The translations under genes and the position numbers were made by a program. Below the pieces are notes generated by a model, which had not been told where the DNA came from, made no database searches, and was given only the letters and a program-made list of their open reading frames with translations. A DNA stretch of 14,276 nucleotides from positions 1 to 14,276 of the forward strand of contig CAMMMI010000044.1 in assembly GCA_946497905.1 (NCBI GenBank). The letters are read 5' to 3'. This document shows positions 1 through 7,749 of this stretch, one piece after another. This stretch comes from an uncultured Clostridium sp. (GTDB lineage Bacteria; Bacillota; Clostridia; TANB77; CAG-508). Numbering within the stretch: position 1 is the first letter of the stretch; each line of letters starts with the position of its first letter.

Positions 1-126
1 TTGATATTGGTGTCGTTGGTGTTGATATTGGTGTCGTTGGTGTTGATATTGGTGTCGTTGGTGTTGATATTGGTGTTGTTGGTGTTGATATTGGTGTTGT
101 TGGTGTTGACACTGGTGTTGTTGGTG
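1..126 (-). repeat. 21-bp coding tandem repeat (6 copies) encoding (I/V)STPTTP
   Basis: Six in-frame 21-bp units begin at 1, 22, 43, 64, 85 and 106, with a partial unit at 127-132. Units 1-3 are identical. Units 4-5 differ from them by one C/T change in a Thr codon. Unit 6, nearest the gene body, is more diverged and gives Val for Ile. The graded divergence suggests recent copy-number expansion at the distal (3') side. Because the array continues past the window edge, its true length is unknown. Confidence 0.95.
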
Positions 127-622
127 TTGATACTTTTGGCATTTCTGCAACCATACTCTCAGGTAATAACATTTTTAAATTGCTACTTATATATAAAAGT
201 TCGTCTATTGTTTTTAGTTCTTCATTAACATTATCAAATTCACGATCTCCCTCTCCAAATCCTTCTGCTTGAAGTTCTTCTTTTCTCTCTTCTAATATAT
301 TTTTTCTAGTATTATATACTTCTATCTTTCTGTTTAATTCATGTAATGGCATTTCTTTTGTAACTTTTTCAATTATGTTTAACTCTCCTTGTAAAGCATC
401 TAGCTTTTTATTATGTTCAAGTAATTTTTGCATTTCCAAATCAGTATTTTCAAAACCTTCTGCCTTTAACTCATCATATCTTTCATTATTTTGTTTTTTA
501 GTTGTTTCGTAAATCTCTCTTCTTCTATTTAAATCACTATATGTCATCTTTTTTACTTCTTGTTTTAATAAAGTTATCTTTGACATTTCTTTCAATAAAT
601 TATTTAATTGCTCCTTTTCCAT
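1..622 (-). CDS. Coiled-coil protein with ISTPTTP repeat tail (partial, runs off left edge)
   Basis: I do not recognise this gene. It is open from an ATG at 622-620 to the window edge (207 codons, no stop). The start is set by a strong GGGAGG site (complement of 630-635) about 7 nt upstream. Residues 1-160 are charged, Glu/Lys/Leu-rich and predicted helical or coiled coil. They contain an internal duplication: residues about 26-90 and 91-152 share the pattern LNR...Y...ERxxEL.AEGF...D. From residue 164 the protein becomes a tandem heptad: two VSTPTTP, then at least four ISTPTTP, still continuing at the edge. There is no signal peptide, so it is probably cytoplasmic; the Thr/Pro tail looks like a flexible linker to an unseen C-terminal domain. 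It has its own promoter just beyond the glycosyltransferase stop codon. Its role cannot be inferred. Confidence 0.8.
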   Translation of the reverse strand, partial: MEKEQLNNLLKEMSKITLLKQEVKKMTYSDLNRRREIYETTKKQNNERYDELKAEGFENTDLEMQKLLEHNKKLDALQGELNIIEKVTKEMPLHELNRKIEVYNTRKNILEERKEELQAEGFGEGDREFDNVNEELKTIDELLYISSNLKMLLPESMVAEMPKVSTPTTPVSTPTTPISTPTTPISTPTTPISTPTTPISTPTTPIS

Positions 623-652
623 ATTTTTTCCTCCCTTTATCCATATAATATA

Positions 653-681
653 ATTTTACCATAAATTTGAATTTTTGTCTA
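653..681 (-). promoter_or_regulatory. Sigma-A-type promoter for the coiled-coil gene
   Basis: On the minus strand there is a -35 TAGACA (complement of 676-681), a 17-nt spacer and a -10 TAAAAT (complement of 653-658). Transcription would start near 646, about 24 nt before the ATG. The -35 begins only 5 nt after the upstream stop codon, so the gene has independent initiation despite the 64-bp gap. Confidence 0.6.
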
Positions 682-686
682 CAATT

Positions 687-1760
687 TTATGTAGATTTTT
701 GTTTGTTTTGATAGATTTGTTTGTTTTGTAGATATATCTTGTCATTTTTATTTATTTCCCCTGCATTTTCATTATATTTGTATGCTTCTTCTATATTTCC
801 CAACCAATAGTAACATACAGCTATACATATATTAGAATAAAATTTACTATAAGACGTTTTTATTGAATTTTCATCTGTCAATGCCATTTTATACCAAAAA
901 ATTGCCTCTTCATATTTCTTTTTTCTAAAAAAAATATCAGCTATTCTATTTAGACAATCTTCTTTTGGAATTTGATTTTTTAATATTAGTAGCAATGTAT
1001 CGAATTCTTTTTGATCATTTCCTAATGATTTATAGCAATCTGATAATTCCATAAGAGCAGAATATAAAAAATCTTTCTTTTTATCATAATCATTAATATA
1101 CTTATCAATAAATGCTTTATATTGATTAATAGCCTCTGGAATACGCTGTAAAAAATACAATTCTTTTGCATAACAATATTCTTGTCTATCATCAAATTCT
1201 TCATGATTGTTTATCATTTCCTCAAATATTTTTAAATTTCTTTCAACATCTTTTATTGTGTGTTTTTTATGTGTAATCATTATATCTGTATCTACTATAT
1301 TTCCAGTAGGAATAATCACTTCATGTATCGGACTTTTCCATTGGTAGTTATTTTTTCTTTTAACAATCCTTTCTCTTTGTTGGATAATTAATGGTAACCC
1401 ATTTTCATCTTGGCTATAATTATATAACATTGTATATACATCTACTTCGCCATTCATTTCTTCTTTTAAGCGGATTAATTTTTTCCTATCCTCTTCAAGA
1501 ACTACATCATCAGCGTCTAACCAAAATATATACTCTTTTGTTGCTTTAGAAAAAGAATAATTTCTTGCTTTTGCAAAATCATTAACCCACTTAAAGTCAT
1601 AAATTTTATTCGTATATTGACTTACTATGCTTTTAGTTTTATCAGTAGAACCTGTATCTACAACAATAATTTCATCTACAATGTCTTTTATACTATCCAA
1701 ACATCTTGCTATATTTTTCTCTTCATCCTTTACAATCATACACAATGATATCTCTTTCAT
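687..1760 (-). CDS. Family 2 glycosyltransferase with C-terminal TPR-like repeats
   Basis: This is a cytoplasmic or membrane-associated GT-A fold glycosyltransferase that probably transfers a sugar from an NDP donor; donor and acceptor are unknown. Residues 1-~165 carry the family 2 signature: an N-terminal ISLCMIVKDEE strand, VVDTGSTDKT at 34-42, and the metal-binding DxD-type motif LDADD at 81-85. HE at 146-147 fits the W...IHE motif of this subgroup. From about 195 to the end, helical pairs (YAKELYFLQRIPEAINQY, then KKYEEAIFWYKMAL) look like tetratricopeptide repeats. The ATG at 1760 is preferred over one at 1766: GGTGA lies 6 nt before the former but abuts the latter. It sits 76 bp after trmFO; no promoter was convincing, so co-transcription is possible. 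The architecture resembles SunS-like and other GT2-TPR proteins, but no bacteriocin substrate gene is visible. Confidence 0.88.
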   Translation of the reverse strand: MKEISLCMIVKDEEKNIARCLDSIKDIVDEIIVVDTGSTDKTKSIVSQYTNKIYDFKWVNDFAKARNYSFSKATKEYIFWLDADDVVLEEDRKKLIRLKEEMNGEVDVYTMLYNYSQDENGLPLIIQQRERIVKRKNNYQWKSPIHEVIIPTGNIVDTDIMITHKKHTIKDVERNLKIFEEMINNHEEFDDRQEYCYAKELYFLQRIPEAINQYKAFIDKYINDYDKKKDFLYSALMELSDCYKSLGNDQKEFDTLLLILKNQIPKEDCLNRIADIFFRKKKYEEAIFWYKMALTDENSIKTSYSKFYSNICIAVCYYWLGNIEEAYKYNENAGEINKNDKIYLQNKQIYQNKQKST

Positions 1761-1836
1761 ATACATTCACCAATATTATTTTAACACTTTTCATATTTAA
1801 TATCTATATTGTTACATTCTTTTAACATTTATGTAA

Positions 1837-3225
1837 CTATTTTGTAATAAAAAATTCTAAATTTTCTAAACTTCTTTTAGCCAAATTCATATATCTTTGC
1901 TTTTTATCTTTAATTCTATTTCCTCCTAGTTCTGGTAATATTCCAAAATTAGCATTCATTGGTTGGAATTTCTCATTTGGAGTAGAAATATATTTAGCTA
2001 ATGCTCCAATTACGGTATATTCTGAAAAGACTATTTTGTCTTTACATGTTTTTTCCAAATGCCTTTTATTATATTCATTCACAGCATTTAGTCCTGCAAC
2101 CAGTCCAGAAGAAATAGATTCCACATATCCTTCTACACCTGTTATTTGTCCTGCAAAATAAATATTATTATTTAATTTTAAATTATATGTTTCATCTAAT
2201 AATTTAGTTGAGTTTATATATGTATTTCTATGCATCACACCATATTTTACAAATTCTGCATTTTCCAATCCAGGTATCATGCTAAATACTCTTTTTTGTT
2301 CTCCAAATTTTAAATTTGTCTGAAATCCTACTAAATTATATATGCTAGCTTGTTTATCGTCTTGTCTCAATTGTACAAGTGCATATGGTCTTCTACCCGT
2401 CCTTGGGTCATCAAATCCTACTGGCTTTAATGGTCCAAACCTTAATGTATTTATTCCTCTTTTTGCCATTATTTCTATAGGCATACATCCTTCAAAGATT
2501 TCGTTTTTCTCAAATTCATGTAAAGTAACAACCTCTGCATTTACTAATTCTTTTACAAAATTTTCATATTCTTCTTGATTCATAGGAAGATTAATATAAC
2601 TTTTTTCTTCTTGTTCTCCAATTCTTTTTTTCCAATCTTCTAGGGTTTCATCTTTTTTCTTCTCTTGACTGTATCTATCCCCATAAAATGCTATATTAAA
2701 ATTTATAGTTTCCTTTGTAACTATTGGAGCTGCTGCATCATAAAAATATAATTTGTCTTCCCCTGTTATTTCTTGTATTTGTTTTGCTAAGCTCTCAGAT
2801 GTAAGTGGTCCTGTTGCAACTATAACTATTCCATTTTTTGCAATTTGAGTTAAATCTGTTATCTCTTCATTTATTATTTCTATTAAGGGATTTTGTTTAA
2901 TATATTCTGTAACTTTTTCAGAGAAAATGTCTCTATCAACTGCCAAAGCTTGTCCTGCTGGTACAGCTGTTTCATCTGCTATTTTTATTAATAAAGAATC
3001 TAATTTTCTTAATTCCTCTTTTAATAATCCACATGCATTTGTAAGTAAATTTGATTTAAATGAATTACTACATACTATTTCAGCTAAATTTTCATTTTTG
3101 TGTGCAGGTGAAAACTTTTTAGGTTTCATTTCATATAATTTTACTTTTATCCCTCTTTTAGCTATCTGGTATGCTGCTTCACTTCCAGCAAGTCCTCCTC
3201 CAATAATTGTTATATAATTATTCAT
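1837..3225 (-). CDS. trmFO: Methylenetetrahydrofolate--tRNA-(uracil-5-)-methyltransferase TrmFO
   Basis: TrmFO makes 5-methyluridine at position 54 of the tRNA T-loop, using 5,10-methylenetetrahydrofolate as carbon donor and FAD as reductant. The FAD-binding Rossmann motif IIGGGLAGSEAA is at residues 7-18. The conserved PAH...LAEIVCSNSFKSN block follows, with Cys52, and EGCMPIE gives Cys247. These match the two functional cysteines described in the Bacillus subtilis enzyme (Cys53 and Cys226). The roughly 21-residue offset between them comes from a lysine/glutamate-rich stretch around 185-208, an apparent lineage-specific insertion. FGPLKPVGFDDPRTG and the C-terminal FAGQITGVEGY FAD segment are intact. 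The 462-aa length is slightly above the usual 435-450. The start is supported by AGAGAGG about 8 nt upstream. The gene lies directly downstream of the palindromic element. Confidence 0.97.
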   Translation of the reverse strand: MNNYITIIGGGLAGSEAAYQIAKRGIKVKLYEMKPKKFSPAHKNENLAEIVCSNSFKSNLLTNACGLLKEELRKLDSLLIKIADETAVPAGQALAVDRDIFSEKVTEYIKQNPLIEIINEEITDLTQIAKNGIVIVATGPLTSESLAKQIQEITGEDKLYFYDAAAPIVTKETINFNIAFYGDRYSQEKKKDETLEDWKKRIGEQEEKSYINLPMNQEEYENFVKELVNAEVVTLHEFEKNEIFEGCMPIEIMAKRGINTLRFGPLKPVGFDDPRTGRRPYALVQLRQDDKQASIYNLVGFQTNLKFGEQKRVFSMIPGLENAEFVKYGVMHRNTYINSTKLLDETYNLKLNNNIYFAGQITGVEGYVESISSGLVAGLNAVNEYNKRHLEKTCKDKIVFSEYTVIGALAKYISTPNEKFQPMNANFGILPELGGNRIKDKKQRYMNLAKRSLENLEFFITK

Positions 3226-3249
3226 AACTTTAACCTCTCTTTCTAAACT

Positions 3250-3305
3250 AGGGGACGTTCCTTCAATCCCTAAAATTCGGGAACAAAGAGTGCCATGAGG
3301 GACGG
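3250..3305. repeat. Degenerate third copy of the palindrome arm
   Basis: AGGGGACGTTCCTTCAATCC at 3250-3269 is identical to the start of the arm at 3323. The similarity continues through a variant middle (TAAAATTCGGGAACAAAG) and is then disrupted before GAGGGACGGG. It is in direct orientation to the left arm of the neighbouring inverted repeat, with no partner arm of its own. It looks like a decayed relic of the same element. Confidence 0.85.
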
Positions 3306-3322
3306 GCTATTTTGACAACGCT

Positions 3323-3435
3323 AGGGGACGTTCCTTCAATCCCGAAAATTAGGGAACAAAGGGACGGACCTGTAATAATTTAAAACAGGTCCGTCCCTTT
3401 GTTCCCTAATTTTCGGGATTGAAGGAACGTCCCCT
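3323..3435. repeat. Perfect 51-bp inverted repeat with 11-nt loop (REP/MITE-like element)
   Basis: The arms 3323-3373 and 3385-3435 are exact reverse complements over 51 bp and flank an AT-only loop at 3374-3384. The element is much richer in G+C than its surroundings. The right arm ends on the last base of the SNF2 TAA stop codon (minus strand), so it abuts the reading frame without disturbing it. Transcribed from either strand it would fold into a very stable hairpin, but no U-run follows, so it is not a canonical terminator. Such GGGACG...CGTCCC palindromes resemble REP/BIME-type repeats mobilised by IS200-like Y1 transposases (inference). No transposase gene is present here. Confidence 0.93.
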
Positions 3436-6400
3436 TAACTAAATAAATTCATTATTTCTTCTTTTGTAAATCTATTAATAAATGCTGTTTTTGTGTCTAA
3501 CATATTATCCATTAATTTTTCTTTCTTTTTTTGTAGTTCATAAATCTTTTCTTCTATTGAGTCTTTTGTTATTAGCTTATATACTTGTACATTTTTCTTT
3601 TGGCCTATTCTATATGCTCTATCTGTTGCTTGATTTTCTGTAGATATATTCCACCATGGATCATAGTGTATTACAATATCTGCACCTGTTAAGTTTAGAC
3701 CTGTTCCTCCTGCTTTTAAAGAAATTAAAAATACTTTTATTTTTTGGTCGTTATTAAATTTTTCGACCATTTCTATTCTTTCATCTACTTTTGTTGATCC
3801 TATTAATTTGAAATATTTTATATTTCTTTTTTCTAATTCTTTTTGAATTAATGGGAACATTGATGTATAACCTGAAAATAGCAATATTTTATGGTCTCCT
3901 TTTATTGCGTCTTCTATTATTTCTATACATTGATTTAGTTTACTACTTTCGTCTTTATAGTTTTCTATAAATAAATTTGGATGACAACATATTTGACGTA
4001 GTCTGGTTAGTGCTGCTAATATTTTTATTTGACTTTTTTCAAATCCATTTATTCCTATTTGTTCTGAAATATCTTGTCTAGCTTGTAATAAATATGACAT
4101 ATATATTTTTCTCTGCTGTTCGTTCATTTCATTGTTTAAAATTGTAACTGTTTTGTCTGGCAATTCTTTTAATACTTCTTTTTTATTTCTTCTTAAAATA
4201 AATGGTTGTATTAACATTTTTAGTTTTTTCATTGCATTTTCGTCGTTGTCTTTTATTATTGGTGTTTCATATGTTGTTTTAAATTTTTTGTATGTAAATA
4301 AATAACCTGGCATTATATAATCAAATATTGACCATAATTCAGCTAATGAATTTTCTATTGGTGTTCCTGTTAATGCATATCTTGTGTCTGCTTTTATTTG
4401 TTTAATTGTTTTTGCATTTTGAGTATTACTGTTTTTTAAGTATTGTGCTTCATCTGCTATTATATATCTAAATTTGTAATTTTTTTCATTATATAAATCT
4501 ATATCTCTTTTTAATAAATCATATGAAGTTATGACTAAGTCATAATTTTCTATTTCATTTATTTTTCTTTTTCTTTCTGCTAATGTTCCTCTTATTACTA
4601 AAACTCTTAATTCTTCTGTAAATTTGTTTGCTTCATTTTCCCAGTTTAGTGTTAGTGAGCTTGGCGATACAACTAGACTTGCTCTTTTTCTGTTTTCTTT
4701 ACTTTCACACACATTTTCTGTTAAGTTTGCATTCTCTTTATTTTCAATCTCATAGTTCTTGACTTTACCATTTTCTTCACTTACATAATCTGCAATTACT
4801 GACAGCATTTGTATTGTTTTTCCAAGTCCCATATCATCTGCTAAAATTCCTCCAAATTTATATCTATCTAATATTTTTAGCCATTTGAAACCTGTTTTTT
4901 GATAATATCTAAGTACATTATCTAATTTTTTTGGTACTTCTATTTCTTCCTCTAATTGATTTTTATCTAAATTATTTATTATCTCTCTATATTCGCTATT
5001 TGTTACAACTTGAGGTGCACCTATTCCTTTTAATAATTGATTTAAATATAAAGTTCTATTAACTGGTAATGTTATTTTTCCTTCTTTCAATTCTTTATAA
5101 TCTATATCCATTCCAGTAATTAGTTTGTCAATAAAATCTATTTCTTCATTTTCTTCTAAATTCATAAAACTTCCATCTTTAAGCCTATGATATTTCTTTT
5201 TTAATTTATATTTTTCCATTAAATTTTTTAATTCTTCTATGTCTAAGTCTAAGTTTTCTAAATTTATTGATAATAAATCATTTTCTACTTTAACTCCTAA
5301 GTTTCCTAACTTTGGTTGTCTTATTTCTTTAGTTTTAAAATTATCTGTTGCTAAAACTTCAAATTTTTCCATATACAAATTTATATCTTCTGTTAAAAAT
5401 TTATATATTTGTTCGTCTTTAGGTAATATAAAACTTAATTTTTTAGGTTCTATCATAAAACCAGTTCTTCTGAAAATATTTAAAACTCTTGTTTCTTCTA
5501 TTATATTTCTAGAAATATCTAAGTTTTGATTTTCATCTAATGGGTTAAATTCTATATTTTCATAACAAAATTTAACATCTGCAACTAAGTAATCTTTATC
5601 ATCAAAATCTAAATATACTTTTACTACTAGTTTTTTAGGCATATATTTTTGTATTTCTTCTTCATTTATTTTATCTATTTTTATTGCATTTTTTACTTTT
5701 GGCATGATTATTGAAAATAATTGATATAGGTCTTCTTTTCCTAAGGTTAATTCTGTAATATAATTCTGTCTAAATATTTCTAATAGTTTTAAAGTTGATT
5801 TTTCAAATTCTTTATCACATCTATACAATTTATTTTGTAATAACAAATATTTATAATCTTTTCCTCTTATGATTGAAAGATTATATATTTCTATATTTGG
5901 AATTATTGTATATTCATTTTCAGATATCTTTTTTAACTCAAATTCTATTTTAGGCTGTTTTTCAGTAAATTCAATATATTCATTTTTATAGTCACGTTGG
6001 AATTCTATGGTCTCTCCTTTTAAAATATCAAATATTTCATCTATCCCTGAGTTTCCTAATATTATATTAGTTTCGTTTAAAGCTTTTCCATAGTATCTAT
6101 AATTACTATTTGAATTAGAATTTGCATATTTTATAATTTCTGCATGCTTTAATACAAACTCTAATAAACTTTTGCTACTTTCATCAAATACTTCTTTGGT
6201 ATGTATAAATTGCAATTTTTCTCCATATTTATAAAATTCTTTATTAAGCATTCTTGTATAAAATTCTGATAAATCTTTTATTTTATACATCCTTTTATTT
6301 CCTATTTTAAATTCTATTTTTAGCTCATTTGCAAATTTGTCATAGAAAATTTTAGGTTGTAATTTTATATGTTCTTTAATATTGATAACTTCCTCTGTAT

Positions 6401-6839
6401 CAATATTATCTATTTCTTCATTATAAAATATATTTACAATTTGTTTAAAGTTTCTGTGTTCTATAGTATTTTTAGGAATATGTCTTCTTGCAATTCCATT
6501 TAATACATTGTTTTCCTGTGATTGTTTTAGATTGTTTATATTACTATTGTGATTATATTCTAATACAGATGCTAATGTATGTTTACAAATACCATAATGA
6601 TTATAATAGTCTGGACATTCGCAATTTACATCTTCTACTTCTCCATTTTTTATTAAGATATATGTTCTATATGTCATAGTTCCCATAACTTCTGCTCTTA
6701 TTTCAAAATTGTTTAAGTCTGTGTAGTGGTCTTCTAAAATTCTTACTTTATTAGCTTTTTTATATCTTATTGCTTTTTGTGTTCTTGCTTCTCCTGCGTC
6801 TTCACATAATCTATCTAAAATATTATTATTAATTAGCAT
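3435..6839 (-). CDS. SWIM-zinc-finger SNF2-family helicase
   Basis: A cytoplasmic superfamily 2 ATPase of the Swi2/Snf2 class, expected to translocate on double-stranded DNA or remodel nucleoprotein; the bacterial substrates are poorly known. A SWIM zinc finger is at residues about 73-87 (CEC...CKH: Cys73, Cys75, Cys85, His87). A long bacterial SNF2-associated region follows to about 640. The helicase core has Walker A DDMGLGKT (Lys674), DEAQ (Asp796-Glu797), LTGTPIENSLAELWSIFD, and in the second RecA lobe LKAGGTGLNLTGAD, DPWWN and RAYRIGQ (1074-1080). All motifs are intact. The ATG at 6839 (1134 aa) is chosen because AAAGGAG lies 6 nt upstream. A longer frame could open at 6893, but that codon overlaps the promoter -35 and is upstream of the predicted transcript start. 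An ordinary Firmicutes gene, with no linked partner that would suggest a defence island. Confidence 0.95.
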   Translation of the reverse strand: MLINNNILDRLCEDAGEARTQKAIRYKKANKVRILEDHYTDLNNFEIRAEVMGTMTYRTYILIKNGEVEDVNCECPDYYNHYGICKHTLASVLEYNHNSNINNLKQSQENNVLNGIARRHIPKNTIEHRNFKQIVNIFYNEEIDNIDTEEVINIKEHIKLQPKIFYDKFANELKIEFKIGNKRMYKIKDLSEFYTRMLNKEFYKYGEKLQFIHTKEVFDESSKSLLEFVLKHAEIIKYANSNSNSNYRYYGKALNETNIILGNSGIDEIFDILKGETIEFQRDYKNEYIEFTEKQPKIEFELKKISENEYTIIPNIEIYNLSIIRGKDYKYLLLQNKLYRCDKEFEKSTLKLLEIFRQNYITELTLGKEDLYQLFSIIMPKVKNAIKIDKINEEEIQKYMPKKLVVKVYLDFDDKDYLVADVKFCYENIEFNPLDENQNLDISRNIIEETRVLNIFRRTGFMIEPKKLSFILPKDEQIYKFLTEDINLYMEKFEVLATDNFKTKEIRQPKLGNLGVKVENDLLSINLENLDLDIEELKNLMEKYKLKKKYHRLKDGSFMNLEENEEIDFIDKLITGMDIDYKELKEGKITLPVNRTLYLNQLLKGIGAPQVVTNSEYREIINNLDKNQLEEEIEVPKKLDNVLRYYQKTGFKWLKILDRYKFGGILADDMGLGKTIQMLSVIADYVSEENGKVKNYEIENKENANLTENVCESKENRKRASLVVSPSSLTLNWENEANKFTEELRVLVIRGTLAERKRKINEIENYDLVITSYDLLKRDIDLYNEKNYKFRYIIADEAQYLKNSNTQNAKTIKQIKADTRYALTGTPIENSLAELWSIFDYIMPGYLFTYKKFKTTYETPIIKDNDENAMKKLKMLIQPFILRRNKKEVLKELPDKTVTILNNEMNEQQRKIYMSYLLQARQDISEQIGINGFEKSQIKILAALTRLRQICCHPNLFIENYKDESSKLNQCIEIIEDAIKGDHKILLFSGYTSMFPLIQKELEKRNIKYFKLIGSTKVDERIEMVEKFNNDQKIKVFLISLKAGGTGLNLTGADIVIHYDPWWNISTENQATDRAYRIGQKKNVQVYKLITKDSIEEKIYELQKKKEKLMDNMLDTKTAFINRFTKEEIMNLFS

Positions 6840-6864
6840 TTCTTTCTCCTTTTCTCGGCTAATT

Positions 6865-6893
6865 ATTATATAATATTTTGACTTAAAAAGCAA
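6865..6893 (-). promoter_or_regulatory. Sigma-A-type promoter for the SNF2 gene
   Basis: The minus strand has -35 TTGCTT (complement of 6888-6893), a 17-nt spacer and a consensus -10 TATAAT (complement of 6865-6870). Initiation near 6858 leaves a leader of about 19 nt carrying the AAAGGAG site. This places the true start codon at 6839. The remaining 118 bp between here and the rluB stop (6894-7011) shows nothing convincing. Confidence 0.7.
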
Positions 6894-7011
6894 TATATTT
6901 TAGATGGTTTTTCTTGCACTTATATCTAATCGTTACACTTCACAAGTATATACCCTTAATAAATATAGTAATTTGAATCGTAATATACTCTTTATTATAA
7001 TTATTCTTTAT

Positions 7012-7731
7012 TTATACGTCTAAAAACTGTTTTACTTCATGGTCTTTAAGGTATCTCCATTTTCCAAGTTCTATATTTTTGACTCCAATACCTGCAATTT
7101 CACTTCTATGTAGTGCAAGTACTTTATGGTTTATTGCCTCACACATTTTTCTTATTTGTCTATTTTTGCCTTCATGAATTTTTATTTCTAATCTTGACTG
7201 ATTTTTTTCTTTATCTATTTTTAATATTCTTACTTTTGCTGGTCTAGTTACATAGTCTTCTATTTTTACTCCATTTTTTAATTGATTAACTTCTTCATTT
7301 GTTACCATTCCTTTTATTGTTACTGTATATGTCTTTTCTACTTCATGTTTTGGATGTGTTACTTTATATACAAAATCTCCATCATTTGTTAAAATTAAAG
7401 CTCCAGAAGTGTACATATCTAGCCTTCCTACTGGTACTATTCTTTCTTTTACTTTTACTAAGTCTAATACTGATTCTCTATTAAATTGGTCTTTTACTGT
7501 TGTAACATATCCAATAGGTTTATTTAATAAAATATATACATATTTTTGTTCAATCTGTATTATGTTATTATTATACATTACTATATCTTTTTGTGGATTT
7601 ATTTTTGTTCCTAGTTCTGTTATAGTTTTTCCATTTACTTTTATTTTTCCTTGCTTTATTAGTTCTTCTGCTTTTCTTCTTGATGTTATACCACAATCAG
7701 CTATATATTTTTGTAATCTAATTTCTTCCAT
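7012..7731 (-). CDS. rluB: RsuA/RluB-family rRNA pseudouridine synthase
   Basis: It isomerises a uridine to pseudouridine in ribosomal RNA. By family resemblance this is the RluB-type 23S enzyme (helix 89 region), but RsuA/RluE/RluF types cannot be excluded from sequence alone. An N-terminal S4 RNA-binding domain (RLQKYIADCGITSRRKAEEL, residues 5-24) is followed by the synthase core: LLNKPIGYVTT at 68-78, and the catalytic motif PVGRLDMYTSGAL with the nucleophilic Asp105. GKNRQIRKM marks the C-terminal part of the active site. The length of 239 aa is normal. Its start lies 18 bp after the rluD stop, with a weak AAAGGG site, so the two are very likely one transcript. Confidence 0.93.
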   Translation of the reverse strand: MEEIRLQKYIADCGITSRRKAEELIKQGKIKVNGKTITELGTKINPQKDIVMYNNNIIQIEQKYVYILLNKPIGYVTTVKDQFNRESVLDLVKVKERIVPVGRLDMYTSGALILTNDGDFVYKVTHPKHEVEKTYTVTIKGMVTNEEVNQLKNGVKIEDYVTRPAKVRILKIDKEKNQSRLEIKIHEGKNRQIRKMCEAINHKVLALHRSEIAGIGVKNIELGKWRYLKDHEVKQFLDV

Positions 7732-7749
7732 TTTATTTATCCCTTTATT

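Noticed and set aside
1..228. Plus-strand open frame of repeated Leu/Val/Ile text
   Set aside because: It is the antisense shadow of the ISTPTTP repeat; the minus frame has a good ribosome binding site, promoter and continuous coding character.
678..695. Hairpin TCTACA/TGTAGA at the glycosyltransferase stop codon as a terminator
   Set aside because: It has only six base pairs and no U-run on the minus strand; it overlaps the promoter of the next gene.
1811..1837. GTTACAT/ATGTAAC inverted repeat between trmFO and the glycosyltransferase as an operator
   Set aside because: The arms are short with a 13-nt loop, in AT-rich DNA, and no promoter overlaps it; chance is likely.
3323..3435. Calling the 51-bp palindrome an intrinsic terminator of the SNF2 gene
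   Set aside because: Neither strand has a U-run after the stem, and the stem is far longer than any terminator needs; a repeat element fits better.
3435..6839. SNF2 helicase as part of a DISARM-like or other defence system
   Set aside because: Its neighbours are trmFO and rluB; no methyltransferase, DUF1998 or nuclease partner is present, and SWIM-SNF2 genes are ordinary in Firmicutes.
6840..6893. N-terminal extension of the SNF2 protein from an ATG at 6893
   Set aside because: The extension overlaps the promoter, so the transcript would start after that ATG; AAAGGAG supports the ATG at 6839.
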